Source: Cnuibacter physcomitrellae
GTDB lineage: Bacteria; Actinomycetota; Actinomycetes; Actinomycetales; Microbacteriaceae
Reading direction: 5' to 3'
Assembly (NCBI RefSeq): GCF_014640535.1
Contig: NZ_BMHD01000001.1
Coordinates: 3,275,474 to 3,339,473 of the forward strand
DNA length: 64,000 nt
Shown here: piece by piece, positions 33,401-42,076 of the stretch
How the letters are laid out: each line of letters starts with the position of its first letter
Position numbering within the stretch: the first letter of the stretch is position 1
Translations under genes and position numbers: made by a program
The notes under the pieces: model-generated
The model's input: the letters and a program-made list of their open reading frames with translations, nothing else
What the model was told of the DNA's origin: nothing
Databases searched by the model: none

Positions 33401-36400
33401 CGGTCGGCGTGTCCGGCGTGCAGAACGGCACCCCCGTCGGTCCGCGAGGAGCGCAGGACACCATCGCCCTGATCGACCAGCCCCCGGGCGTCGACGTGAC
33501 GAAGACCTCGCAGAAGTCGCAGATGGTGATCCCCCAGCGCGGCGACGTCGACCCGGCCGCCTATCCGACGAACGACTTCACCGTGACGGCGAAGAACACC
33601 TCGTCCTCCCGGGCGTCCTACATCCGCGTCTCCGACCCGATGACGTGCACGGCGGGCACGCTCAGCCAGTGCGTCACCGGGCCGGCGGACTGGGGTCAGG
33701 ACCCGTACGCCTCGGCGACCTACGATCCGACCACGAACACCTTCGAGCGGTTCACCCTGACCGGGCTCGACTTCTCGGTGACCACCTCGCAGGTCGATCG
33801 CTCCCAGTCCACCGTGACCCTCTGGAAGCGCGCGGAGGACGGCACGCTGAGCACGCAGCAGCTCTCGGTCGACGCGGCCGACGGGCTCGCGGCGAGCGCG
33901 CTCACCGACGTGGTCGGCGTGAGCGTGCTCTACCAGGGCACCGACCCGGCGACCCGCGGCGGGAGCATCGGCTCCGCGGCGATGACGATGACGCTGCACA
34001 CGCAGCTGCGTCTCGAGCTCCGCAGCCAGCCCGGCACGACGGTCGTCCCCTTCGCCGTCGACAACTACGCCTTCGGACAGTCGTACGACCCGGTGCTCTT
34101 CCCCTCGGGAGTGGGCAGCACGCCGAGCGACAGCGCGAACGCCTCGATCCAGCTCCTCAAGGGCAACCTCGGGGTCACGGCGTCGAAGACCTTCTCGCCC
34201 GACTCGGTGCTCGAGGCCCAGCGCGGCCAGCCGATCCGGATGACCCTCGGCGCGACCCAGGGCGACCAGACCGTGCCGACGAACCAGGTCACGGTGCAGG
34301 ACGTCGACCCCGGGTTCTGGAACGCCTTCGCGCTCACCGGCCTCACCGCATCCGACGTGGTGTTCCCCGCCGGCGCGAACCGCGTCGACGTCGGCCTGCA
34401 GGTGAACGGCGCCGGCGACTGGTACACCACCGGAGCGCAGGCGACCCCGACCCTGCCGACCCTGCCCGCGGGAGCCGAGCTCGACGACGTCACCGGTGTG
34501 CGCTTCGTGTTCACCCGCGACGCGAACGGGTCCCCGGCGCTGTTCTCGAACACCGCGCCGCCGCAGCCGTGGAGCACGTCGATCACGCTGCCCGTGGTGC
34601 TGCGCGCCGCCGACCGCGTCTCGGGTGCGCCCATCGTGTTCCCCGGCTCGATCGACAACGAGGTGACGACGAACTCGCACCGCTTCGAGGATCCGACGCT
34701 CTACCCGGACGCGAACGCCTCGGCGACGGACTCCGTCACGCTCGACGCGGGCACCTTCTCGATCGACGTGTCGAAGGACCCGCAGGCCGGTGTGCACACC
34801 GTGCTGCCCGGCGACCCGAACCTGTGGACGCTCACGTTCCGCAACAGCGGCACCGGGTACCTCACGGTCGACTCGCTCGTCGACACGCTGCCGACGACCC
34901 TGGAGTGGGACGGCGCTCCGCTGACCTTCTCGACGTCGACCGGCGGCACGCTCTCCACGTCCCCCACCACCGCGTACGACCCCGCCACCCGTCAGCTCAC
35001 GCTGACCTGGCCGACCGACGGTCGCACGATGGCGCCAGGGGAGAAGTTCACGATCCAGGCGGGCATCGTGCTGCAGCCAGGGCTCATGAGCAACCAGCGT
35101 GCGACGAACCAGTTCGTCGTGACCACCGCCCAGACACTGACCGCGTGCACGAACACGTCCGGCAACGGACAGGGCACGGTGGCGGGGCTCCCGAGCACCG
35201 AGTGCGGCACGACCAACTACGTGCAGCCGATCCCCGGTGCCTCCCTCCTCACCACGAAGTCGGTGAAGGGCGACGTGGTCGACCCGGTCGACCCGGCGAA
35301 CCCGCTCGTGTCCGGTGCGCAGAACGTCACGAGCCCGGGCACCGCCTGCGTGGCCGACGCGGAGGGCTTCTACCGGTCGCCGTGTGCGGCGAACACCGTC
35401 GTGGGCGGCGTGGACGAGTGGAAGCTGTTCGCCCAGAACAGCGGCACCATCGGCTACCGCACGCTGACGATCGTCGACCCGCTGCCGTTCGCCGGCGACC
35501 GTCTGCTGGCGACCGGCGCCAGCCGCGGATCGACCTACACCCCGGCGCTCACGGGACTCTCGGACATCAGCGTCCTCGGCCTGCCGACCGGTGTGACCCC
35601 GCTCATCGAGGTGACGACGGCCCCCGCTCCCCAGGTGTGCGTCGGCACCGGCACGTCGGCCTGGCCGGCCGATCCCGACTGCTCCGAGCATCCGCCGGCA
35701 GGGCAGTGGACGGCGGCGTCCGCCTTCACCGGATCCTGGGCCGACGTCACGGGTCTCCGCGTGACGATCGACTTCACGGCGCGCGCCGACAACCACCTGC
35801 CCGAGCTCTCGCCCGGTGAGGCCGTGACCGTCAGGTACCGCTCGGTCAACGTCCCCGCCTCGGCAGACGACCCCGACCGCGCGCCGGTGACCGTGCCGGT
35901 GAGCGACGCCATCGCCTGGAACCAGAACGGCGCGGTCGCCGACCTCGTGGGCGGCGGGCAGTTCTCGCGCTCGCCGATCAAGGCCGGCGTGGTCATGCCG
36001 ACCGGATCGCTGCAGGTGACCAAGGCCATCACCGGGGCGGGCAGCGCGTACGCGCCCAGCTCGTTCCAGGCCGACGTCACATGCACGGTCGCGGGAGGGG
36101 CGCCCGTCGACATGGGCTCCTTCGGGACGCTGACGCTCGACGCCGCGAACTCCTACACCGCGCGGATCGACGGCATCCCGCTCGGCGCGGACTGCGCCGT
36201 CGCCGAGGCGGGCCAGCCCGGCTCGTACGGCGAGTCGACACGCTCGGTCGCCCCCACCTCCGTGCTCATCCGCACGGCGGGCGGCGCGGGGGACCCGGTC
36301 CCGGCGGACCAGCAGGCGACCATCACCAACGACTACGCGCTCACGTCGCTCGTCGTGTCGAAGGCGGTCTCCACCCTCGCCACCGTCGGCTCCTTCGGAC

Positions 36401-38181
36401 CGTTCACCTACCAGGCCGTGTGCACCACGGCGCTCGGCACCCCGATCCCGTTGGCCGCGGGCGACACGACGTTCCAGCTCGCCGACGGAGGGTCGAAGAC
36501 CATCTCCGGCCTGCCGGTCCTCGCGGACTGCACGGTGACGGAGACCGACTCCGATGCGGCGACGAGCGTCAGCACCGTCGCGAACGGCGTCGACGGCTCC
36601 GGGCAGGCGGCCTCGGTCGCGCTGACCGCGGGGGCGAACTCCATCGCGTTCACGAACCACTACGCCGCGGGCACCCTCGCCGTCACCAAGACGGTGGACG
36701 GCGCCGGCGGAGACGAGTACGGCGACGGTCCCTTCACGCTCCAGGTGGTCTGCAGCTACGGCGGCGCCGAGGTCTATCGCGACTCGTTCGTGGTGACAGG
36801 CGGGGAGACCGAGACCGTGCCGGAGGTGTTCCCCGCCGGAACGCAGTGTGCGATCAGCGAGACCGTCGACGGCGGCGCCAACGAGACCGTGATCGACCAG
36901 CCGACGGTCGTCATCCCCGGTCCGACCGGCACCGCGCCCCTCGGGTCCGTGACGGTCGACGTCACCAACACCTTCAACGAGGGCAGCGTCCACGTCACGA
37001 AGGTGCGCGACGGAGCGGGCGCCGACACCTACGGCGCGGGTCCGTTCACCGCTCAGGTGACCTGCACCTGGGTCAAGGACGGGCAGACGCTCACCATCCC
37101 GCTCCCGGATGGCGGGGTCGTCGTGCTCGACGAGGCGAACGGGTACGAGGCCACGGCCGACGGACTGATCCAGGGCGCATCCTGCACGATCACCGAGACG
37201 AAGACGGGCGGAGCCTCGTCCGTCGCCTTCGACCCGGCCGATCCCGCCTCGCCCTCGCAGGCGCTCGTCACCGTGCCGAACGGTACGGCGGCGGAGGCGA
37301 CGATCACCAACACGTTCCTCACGGGATCCCTGGTGATCGACAAGAAGCGGATCGGGGACGGCGTCGAGCTGTTCGGCGACGGCCCGTTCACCGCCCAGGT
37401 GGTGTGCGAGTACCTCGTCGACGGCGTCGTGACCCCGATCGACCTGCCGGACGACGGCATCGTGACGCTCTCCGCGGACGACGACTGGACGGCGACGCTC
37501 GACGGCCTCATCGCCGGCGCGGACTGCGTCGTGACCGAGAGCGACGCGGGGCTCGCGGTCGACACCACCCTCGATCCCGAGGACGGCGCCGTGACGGTGC
37601 TGGCGGACGGCGACCCGGCCGGCCCGGTGACGGTGACGATCACCAACCGGTTCGACGTGGGGCAGCTGACCGTGACGAAGACCGTCGACAAGGCCGCGGC
37701 ACTCGTGGGCGACACTCTCGCGTACACGATCACGGTCGCCAACGCCGGACAGATCGACGCGACCGCCGTCACCGTCTCGGACGTGCTGCCGGCCGGCCTG
37801 CGGGTCACCGCGGTGGATCCGGCGGGCACCGCGGGGTCGGATGCGGCGGGAGCGGCGACGCTGACCTGGACGATCGACTCGTTGCCCGTGGGCGCATCCC
37901 GGTCGTTCTCCGTCACCGGCGTGGCGACCACCGCGGGAACCCTCGAGAACACGGCGACGATCAGCACGCCCCCTGGGCCGTGGCTGCCGCCGTCGGTTCC
38001 CGGACACCCCGGTGACACCGTGGCGAAGGCGGACAGCGTGATCACCGTCCCGGTCCTGCCGGGCGACCTCGCGGACACCGGTTCGCGGGGGGCGACCCTG
38101 ATGGTGATCGGCGGTGGCCCGCTGCTGGTCGGCGCGGTGCTGCTGGTGCTGCTGGCGTACCGACGCAGGCGCCTGGCCTGA
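30457..38181 (+). CDS. Giant DUF11/DUF5979-type repeat surface protein with LAxTG sorting signal
   Basis: The 2574-aa protein begins with a long signal peptide (Arg-rich n-region, helix ~31-50, cleavage after AYA at ~53). Residues ~54-1850 are successive beta-rich modules, each opening with a Thr/Ser-Lys motif (VSKTASAPYS, TTAKTIQPQG, VTKTSQKSQ, TASKTFSPD, DVSKDPQAG). Five DUF5979-like modules follow at ~1850, 1964, 2072, 2175 and 2289 (e.g. VTKVRDGAGADTYGAGPFTAQVTC), then a DUF11 module (~2402). The end is LADTG (2538-2542), a hydrophobic helix and RRRRLA, a sortase E-type cell-wall signal. It is probably a stalk-like adhesin. No sortase gene is in view. Confidence 0.93.
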   Translation: MTAPRETGRRRSDGGGSRRSPLTGLRRTRFGLAVAAVFALVLGGLFVAAPAYAADAALVISKVVDGQPSVTVDPDDEFTYTISVGCNDNDCVDATMADPLPAAWAGFPILAKQVVPASQPATLTLDGCDTVVTEDCTLRAAFQQPLPGGGTGIVAGVTYQISLTLKVPADLPASWPSNGVAVTNTATAQATTADTVSASADVTVAIPVRVDTAVGKTWAPSTQQFQPGVASTITLTNQNTSNLAAETLTAQDPTSAVDGQSGLGADNPFRLVDFTGFGQVTLPAGADQVQVDAYALDPVTNVYRWVTGSPAPPSGIALPAGVAAGDVTGLRLVYSSSTGATIAPSGSAGSVQLQVSQRSTDRQSGDSLNGGGSVTNQVTGSVHVPGQTDVSKTASAPYSIGALTVSVAADKTITPSRIPAGFAARATISGTNTSNGPLSTLLLEDRDFFTDEILFDGFASPISYPDGAVSAGTTVTWYFSDGSDVVEPLADGSTPTAPAAPGGAHLTGFGLSFAGAIPTGGTTAVQFGIRPTVDLVDPVPADGYERLTNALKVTGTNAVGSATADDTADLQVFTPDISLTTAKTIQPQGAVSPGATVVAQLPTATSTDSAFVNPTQIVVTDAWAGPGSDPNGFYNAFNPLAIAPTQVLGGSSLLVEYTTDGTTWQRLETYAAQPATRVVQDSIDPALVPVITGLRFTFVNPDGFAQGTSVSPNLVFQARATQRDGGAPTSVPNAGPTTYVNTEVAVGKGEVPGLGPIESAPVNAQAPASIVSNDGVGTLLASKQWLTADFSRSLDLLNSQSAEQGATRLGWGVTSTGYSQVVVADPNGGETTPGSTVFQAFDLVKIAPTTYSQDPLLRFDTISAVELYDSTANQWVALTPPAGGWMGSNGFLGANLTPAQQQSTTGVRFTITPNDAARSGSTNPLAPPVGSGVSTSATGSARPLGLVWQLRNTVRVADGLQNPWVTAKQTFNDGAPGSIVNTVGVSGVQNGTPVGPRGAQDTIALIDQPPGVDVTKTSQKSQMVIPQRGDVDPAAYPTNDFTVTAKNTSSSRASYIRVSDPMTCTAGTLSQCVTGPADWGQDPYASATYDPTTNTFERFTLTGLDFSVTTSQVDRSQSTVTLWKRAEDGTLSTQQLSVDAADGLAASALTDVVGVSVLYQGTDPATRGGSIGSAAMTMTLHTQLRLELRSQPGTTVVPFAVDNYAFGQSYDPVLFPSGVGSTPSDSANASIQLLKGNLGVTASKTFSPDSVLEAQRGQPIRMTLGATQGDQTVPTNQVTVQDVDPGFWNAFALTGLTASDVVFPAGANRVDVGLQVNGAGDWYTTGAQATPTLPTLPAGAELDDVTGVRFVFTRDANGSPALFSNTAPPQPWSTSITLPVVLRAADRVSGAPIVFPGSIDNEVTTNSHRFEDPTLYPDANASATDSVTLDAGTFSIDVSKDPQAGVHTVLPGDPNLWTLTFRNSGTGYLTVDSLVDTLPTTLEWDGAPLTFSTSTGGTLSTSPTTAYDPATRQLTLTWPTDGRTMAPGEKFTIQAGIVLQPGLMSNQRATNQFVVTTAQTLTACTNTSGNGQGTVAGLPSTECGTTNYVQPIPGASLLTTKSVKGDVVDPVDPANPLVSGAQNVTSPGTACVADAEGFYRSPCAANTVVGGVDEWKLFAQNSGTIGYRTLTIVDPLPFAGDRLLATGASRGSTYTPALTGLSDISVLGLPTGVTPLIEVTTAPAPQVCVGTGTSAWPADPDCSEHPPAGQWTAASAFTGSWADVTGLRVTIDFTARADNHLPELSPGEAVTVRYRSVNVPASADDPDRAPVTVPVSDAIAWNQNGAVADLVGGGQFSRSPIKAGVVMPTGSLQVTKAITGAGSAYAPSSFQADVTCTVAGGAPVDMGSFGTLTLDAANSYTARIDGIPLGADCAVAEAGQPGSYGESTRSVAPTSVLIRTAGGAGDPVPADQQATITNDYALTSLVVSKAVSTLATVGSFGPFTYQAVCTTALGTPIPLAAGDTTFQLADGGSKTISGLPVLADCTVTETDSDAATSVSTVANGVDGSGQAASVALTAGANSIAFTNHYAAGTLAVTKTVDGAGGDEYGDGPFTLQVVCSYGGAEVYRDSFVVTGGETETVPEVFPAGTQCAISETVDGGANETVIDQPTVVIPGPTGTAPLGSVTVDVTNTFNEGSVHVTKVRDGAGADTYGAGPFTAQVTCTWVKDGQTLTIPLPDGGVVVLDEANGYEATADGLIQGASCTITETKTGGASSVAFDPADPASPSQALVTVPNGTAAEATITNTFLTGSLVIDKKRIGDGVELFGDGPFTAQVVCEYLVDGVVTPIDLPDDGIVTLSADDDWTATLDGLIAGADCVVTESDAGLAVDTTLDPEDGAVTVLADGDPAGPVTVTITNRFDVGQLTVTKTVDKAAALVGDTLAYTITVANAGQIDATAVTVSDVLPAGLRVTAVDPAGTAGSDAAGAATLTWTIDSLPVGASRSFSVTGVATTAGTLENTATISTPPGPWLPPSVPGHPGDTVAKADSVITVPVLPGDLADTGSRGATLMVIGGGPLLVGAVLLVLLAYRRRRLA

Positions 38182-38201
38182 CCCGTATCGTCCGACACCC
38201 C

Positions 38202-38238
38202 GAACGGGCCGGCAGCCTCACGGCTGACCGGCCCGTTC
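38202..38238 (+). terminator. Terminator after the giant surface-protein gene
   Basis: GAACGGGCCGG and CCGGCCCGTTC form a perfect 11-bp stem with a 15-nt loop, 20 nt after the stop codon. Confidence 0.85.
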
Positions 38239-38268
38239 TGGCGTGCACCGACACGCTCCGCCACGATC

Positions 38269-38404
38269 GCTAAAGACCTTTAGCAGGCGGACTGCGCTGC
38301 ATTCCCTTGCCTGCGCAGCCTAAACGGAACGTCTCGAACTCGAATCCTGGCGGAAACACGGTCGAAACAGGCGCGTGTGTAAATCGTTGTAGCGCACTGC
38401 GCAG
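38269..38404. promoter_or_regulatory. Candidate operators upstream of the ABC importer operon
   Basis: GCTAAAG-AC-CTTTAGC (38269-38284) has perfect 7-bp arms. The 8-bp palindrome CTGCGCAG, with the central CG favoured by LacI proteins, occurs twice at 38311-38318 and 38397-38404, both followed by CC. The operon ends with a LacI regulator, so any of these could be its site. No TPP riboswitch features were seen. Confidence 0.5.
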
Positions 38405-38456
38405 CCGCGGTGAGCCCGAGCTCCACACCCCGCATCGACCACCGAAAGGAACGTCC

Positions 38457-39503
38457 ATGACGTCCACACGCAGTGTCCTGGCCGGGACCGCGATCCTCGC
38501 CGCCTCACTCCTCGCCGTCACCGCCTGCAGCAGCTCCAGCGCGTCTCCCGAGTCCACCTCCGCGGATGGGACCACCCCCATCACCCTCCAGCTCGGCTGG
38601 TACGCGAACCCGGAGAGCGGCGGCTTCTACGCGGCCGAGTCGCAGGGCTACCTGGCGGACGCGGGGATCGACCTCACGATCACGCCCGGCGGCCCCTCCG
38701 TCGCCGGGACCCAGCTCGTCGCCTCCGGACAGGCGCAGTTCGGCCTCGCGGACGCCCCGTCGATCATCAACGCCCAGCAGCAGGGCATCGACATCGTCGC
38801 CCTCGGGGCCCTCTACCAGGACAACCCGGTCGGGGTGATGGTGCACGCGGACTCCGGGATCGAGTCGTTCCAGGACATGGCGGGCAAGACCTGGGCCACG
38901 CAGACCGGGGTGGTGCAGTACGACTGGATCAAGAAGGAGCTCGGCATCGACTTCCAGACCCGGGCGTACGAGGGCTCCATCGCCCCCTTCCTCGTCGACG
39001 ACCAGCTCGTGCAGCAGGGCTGGCCGACGAACGAGGTGTACCAGGCGAAGCAGGCCGGCGTGGACACCAGGTTCTTCAGCTTCTCCGAGACCGGGTTCAA
39101 CCCGTACAACGACGTGATCTTCGCGTCGCGTGAGTTCGTCGAGGCCAACCCCGACCTCGTCCGGTCCTTCCTCGACGCCTCGATGAAGGGCTGGGCCGAC
39201 TACCTCGGCGATGTCGACGTCGCGACGACGGCCAACGACGCCATCCTCGCGGTGAACAGCGAGCTGACGCCGGGATCGGCGTGGTTCGCCTGGGACGCGG
39301 AGCGGAAGTACATGGTCTCCGGTGACGCCGCCGACCAGCTCGGAGCGATGACCTCGGAGCGCTGGAGCACCCTCGTCGACCAGCTCGACTCCCTCGGGCA
39401 GATCACGGAGGAGGTCGACCCCGACACCCTCTTCGACACCTCCTACCTGCCCGAGATCCCCGCTCCGACGACACTGCCGGACGCGCCCGAGGGCTCGTTC
39501 TGA
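38457..39503 (+). CDS. ABC transporter substrate-binding lipoprotein (SsuA/THI5-like)
   Basis: The ATG at 38457 follows AAAGGA. The 348-aa product has a signal peptide with lipobox AVTAC (Cys ~24) and the NMT1/THI5/SsuA fold: ITLQLGWYANPESGGFYAAESQGYLADAGIDL, then SGQAQFGLADAPSIINAQQQG and GVMVHADSGI. The opening QLGWYANPESGGFY closely follows the HMP/formyl-pyrimidine (ThiY/THI5) pattern rather than sulfonate SsuA, so a pyrimidine-like or other heterocyclic ligand is plausible. It is the first gene of a five-gene run with an ATPase, permease, creatininase-like hydrolase and LacI regulator. Confidence 0.9.
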   Translation: MTSTRSVLAGTAILAASLLAVTACSSSSASPESTSADGTTPITLQLGWYANPESGGFYAAESQGYLADAGIDLTITPGGPSVAGTQLVASGQAQFGLADAPSIINAQQQGIDIVALGALYQDNPVGVMVHADSGIESFQDMAGKTWATQTGVVQYDWIKKELGIDFQTRAYEGSIAPFLVDDQLVQQGWPTNEVYQAKQAGVDTRFFSFSETGFNPYNDVIFASREFVEANPDLVRSFLDASMKGWADYLGDVDVATTANDAILAVNSELTPGSAWFAWDAERKYMVSGDAADQLGAMTSERWSTLVDQLDSLGQITEEVDPDTLFDTSYLPEIPAPTTLPDAPEGSF

Positions 39504-39516
39504 GCGGCGGCCCGCG

Positions 39517-40335
39517 ATGAGTCAGCACACGGCCACCCCGGAGTCCGTCGCCGAGCGCGCCGTGACCCCCTCGCCCGACGCCGCAGTCCCGCTCACCGGC
39601 GCCGTCTCCTTCGCCGCCGTCTCCAAGGTGTACGACAACGGGTTCACCGCCCTCGACGGCATCTCGCTGGAGGTCGGAGTGGGGGAGATCGTGACCCTCG
39701 TGGGGCCCTCGGGATGCGGGAAGACGACCGTCATCAGGATGGCGGCGGGCCTCACCTCCGTCTCGTCCGGTGAGATCGCGAGGAGCACCGACCGCATCGC
39801 GTACGTGTTCCAGGACGCGACCCTGCTGCCGTGGAAGACCGTGCGGAGGAACGTCGAGCTCGTGGCGAAGCTGGGGAAGGTGCCGCCGGACGTACGTGCC
39901 CGACGCGCCACGGACGCCATCCGCGCGGTCGAGCTCGAGCGGTTCGAGAGCGCGCTGCCGCGTCAGCTCTCGGGCGGGATGAGGATGCGCGTCTCGCTCG
40001 CCCGCGCGATGGCGGCCGACGCGGAGCTGATGTTCATGGACGAGCCGTTCGCCGCCCTGGACGAGTTCACCCGCGAGGAGATGCAGCAGCGGCTGCTCGA
40101 CCTCTGGCGGGCGGAGCGGTTCTCCGCCATGTTCATCACCCACTCCATCCGCGAGGCCGTGCTGCTCGGCCACCGGATCGTCGTGATGGACGCGCATCCC
40201 GGCCGCATCGTCGACGTCGTGACGTCTCCGCATCCGCCCACCGAGGACAGGGACGACCACGAGCGCGCCCTCGCGCTGCGCGAGACGGAGGAGCGGGTCT
40301 CCGGGCTCCTCGCCGAGGGGAGGGGCCGCCGGTGA
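39517..40335 (+). CDS. ABC transporter ATP-binding protein (SsuB/TauB/ThiZ-like)
   Basis: The 272-aa ATPase has Walker A GPSGCGKTT, a Q-loop (AYVFQDATLLPW), the signature LSGGMRMRVSLARA, Walker B LMFMDEPFAALD and the switch His (FITHSIREAV). It powers the importer whose binding protein and permease flank it. The gene starts 13 nt after the binding-protein stop. Confidence 0.95.
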   Translation: MSQHTATPESVAERAVTPSPDAAVPLTGAVSFAAVSKVYDNGFTALDGISLEVGVGEIVTLVGPSGCGKTTVIRMAAGLTSVSSGEIARSTDRIAYVFQDATLLPWKTVRRNVELVAKLGKVPPDVRARRATDAIRAVELERFESALPRQLSGGMRMRVSLARAMAADAELMFMDEPFAALDEFTREEMQQRLLDLWRAERFSAMFITHSIREAVLLGHRIVVMDAHPGRIVDVVTSPHPPTEDRDDHERALALRETEERVSGLLAEGRGRR

Positions 40336-41186
40336 CGACCACGCAGGCGCACCCGCGCATCCTCAGGGCGCCCGCGGTGGTGACGGGCCCGGACCGGGTG
40401 ACACGGCTCCGGCGGCGCCGGATCGTGCTGCCCGTCGTCGCGGCGCTCGTCCTCCTGGCGCTGTGGGAGCTGACCGTCCTGGTCTTCGACCTGCCGCGGT
40501 ACCTGCTGCCGAGCCCCGTCGACGTGGCCGAGGAGTTCATCACGAACGGCTCGTCTCTGCTGATGCCCACCCTGATCACGGCGATCGAGTCGTACCTCGG
40601 GTTCCTCGTCGCGGGGGTGCTCGGCATCGCCATCGGGATCACGCTCTCCCGCTGGCTCTCGCTGGAGCTGGCGACCTACCCCTATCTGGTGCTCATCCAG
40701 ACCATCCCGAGCGTCGCCATCGCTCCTCTCCTCGTGGTGTGGCTGGGCGCCGGGATCGTCACCAACGCGATGGTGGCCGTGCTCTGCTCGATCGTCCCGA
40801 TCGCGGTCAACACCCTCCTCGGGCTGAAGTCCACCGATCACAACCTCGTCGAGCTCTACGGTCTCGCCGGCGCGTCGAGGCTCACGCAGATGTTCTCGCT
40901 GCGGGTGCCCTCGGCGCTGCCGCAGATCCTCACCGGCCTGCGCATCGCCAGCGGTGCGGCGGTGATCGGCGCGATCGTGGGGGAGTTCGCGGCAGGCCTC
41001 GGAGGAGGCCAGGCGGGACTGGGATGGGTGATCACCCAGAACGCCACCCAGCTGCGCACCACGCGCGTCTTCGCCGCGATCATCATGGCGAGTCTCATCT
41101 CGGTCGTCCTCTTCGCGGTCATCTCCCTCGTCGAGCGGCGCGTGCTCAGCGCATGGCACGACTCGGCCCGCGCGCACGACTCGTGA
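40332..41186 (+). CDS. ABC transporter permease (SsuC/TauC/ThiX-like)
   Basis: The GTG at 40332 overlaps the ATPase stop by 4 nt. The 284-aa protein has six membrane helices and the EAA-type coupling loop ELYGLAGASRLTQMFSLRVPSALPQILTGLRIAS, characteristic of the BPD_transp_1 nitrate/sulfonate/pyrimidine subgroup. It forms the membrane channel of the importer. Confidence 0.94.
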   Translation: MTTTQAHPRILRAPAVVTGPDRVTRLRRRRIVLPVVAALVLLALWELTVLVFDLPRYLLPSPVDVAEEFITNGSSLLMPTLITAIESYLGFLVAGVLGIAIGITLSRWLSLELATYPYLVLIQTIPSVAIAPLLVVWLGAGIVTNAMVAVLCSIVPIAVNTLLGLKSTDHNLVELYGLAGASRLTQMFSLRVPSALPQILTGLRIASGAAVIGAIVGEFAAGLGGGQAGLGWVITQNATQLRTTRVFAAIIMASLISVVLFAVISLVERRVLSAWHDSARAHDS

Positions 41187-41229
41187 GCGTGCTCCCGTCG
41201 CGCGTGAGCGCCTTCCCGGAAGGAACCCT

Positions 41230-42027
41230 GTGACCGTCTCCCTCGGACACCTCTCCACCACCCGCATCGGACGGATCGACAAGAGCCGGGCCGTCGTGGT
41301 GCAGCCGATCGGCGCCATGGAGCAGCACGGAGCCCACCTGCCCGTCCTGACCGACGCCATCACGTCCCAGCGCATCACCGAGCGCGCTCTGGCCGAGATC
41401 GGACCCGATCAGGGGTTCTGGATGCTCCCCGGGCTGAGCTACGGGAAGTCGTCGGAGCACATCGGATACCCCGGCACCATCGCGCTCTCGATGACCACGC
41501 TCGCGGCACTCTGCCTCGACATCGGGCGATCGGTGGCGCAGAGCGGCTTCCGGAAGCTGGTCTTCGTGAACGGACACGGCGGACAACCGGAGCTGCTCTC
41601 CGTGCTCGCCCGCGACATCCGGATCGAGACCGGCCTCGAGGTGTTCACCCTCATGCCCAACGACTTCGACACCCCGGACGACTTCGTGGCGCTCGACCCC
41701 GTCTACGGCATCCACGGTGGACAGCACGAGACCTCGATGATGCTCGCGCTCGCGCCGGAGCTCGTGGACATGACGCTGGCCGAGAAGGACGGCGATGCCA
41801 TCCTCGGCGCGTACGAGGGGATGGAGCACCTCTCGCTCTACGGTTCGGTGCCGACGGCGTGGGTGACCCGCGACCTCTCCGTCTCCGGCGTGATCGGCGA
41901 TCCGACCGGTGCGACGGTGGAGCTCGGGGAGCGGATCGTCGCCGCGCAGGTGGCGGCCCTCGCGCAGACGCTGCGCGAGATCCAGCGCTTCTCGTTCCCC
42001 CCTCTCGGGGCTCGTGAGTCGGTCTGA
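41230..42027 (+). CDS. Creatininase family amidohydrolase
   Basis: The GTG at 41230 follows GGAAGGAA. The 265-aa product matches the creatininase fold: QPIGAMEQHGAHLPVLTDAI (metal-binding Glu and His), LSYGKSSEHIGYPGTIALS, FVNGHGGQPELLSVLAR (metal His) and GIHGGQHETSMMLAL (Glu). Members hydrolyse cyclic or formyl amides: creatinine, the FAPy-type intermediate of deazaflavin synthesis, or 3-dehydro-scyllo-inosose. Placement behind an importer suggests it processes the imported compound in the cytoplasm. The substrate is open. Confidence 0.92.
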   Translation: MTVSLGHLSTTRIGRIDKSRAVVVQPIGAMEQHGAHLPVLTDAITSQRITERALAEIGPDQGFWMLPGLSYGKSSEHIGYPGTIALSMTTLAALCLDIGRSVAQSGFRKLVFVNGHGGQPELLSVLARDIRIETGLEVFTLMPNDFDTPDDFVALDPVYGIHGGQHETSMMLALAPELVDMTLAEKDGDAILGAYEGMEHLSLYGSVPTAWVTRDLSVSGVIGDPTGATVELGERIVAAQVAALAQTLREIQRFSFPPLGARESV

Positions 42028-42076
42028 GCCCGACACTAGGATGGCCACTACCGATCGAGCGGAGTTCCCCGGACAG

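Noticed and set aside
32322-35819. A 1165-codon plus-strand frame inside the giant gene
   Set aside because: Arg/Pro-rich shadow in the +1 frame; no domain or ribosome site.
31834-38007. A 2057-codon open frame on the minus strand opposite the giant surface-protein gene
   Set aside because: It is Arg/Gly/Val/His-rich with no recognisable domain, no start signal and no membrane or signal segment. It is the usual antisense shadow of a GC-rich gene whose plus-strand product has clear domains and a sorting signal.
38239-38456. TPP riboswitch upstream of the THI5-like importer
   Set aside because: The conserved CUGAGA and the ACCUGAUC..GCCAGCG-type segments of a TPP aptamer were looked for and not found; only short palindromes are present.
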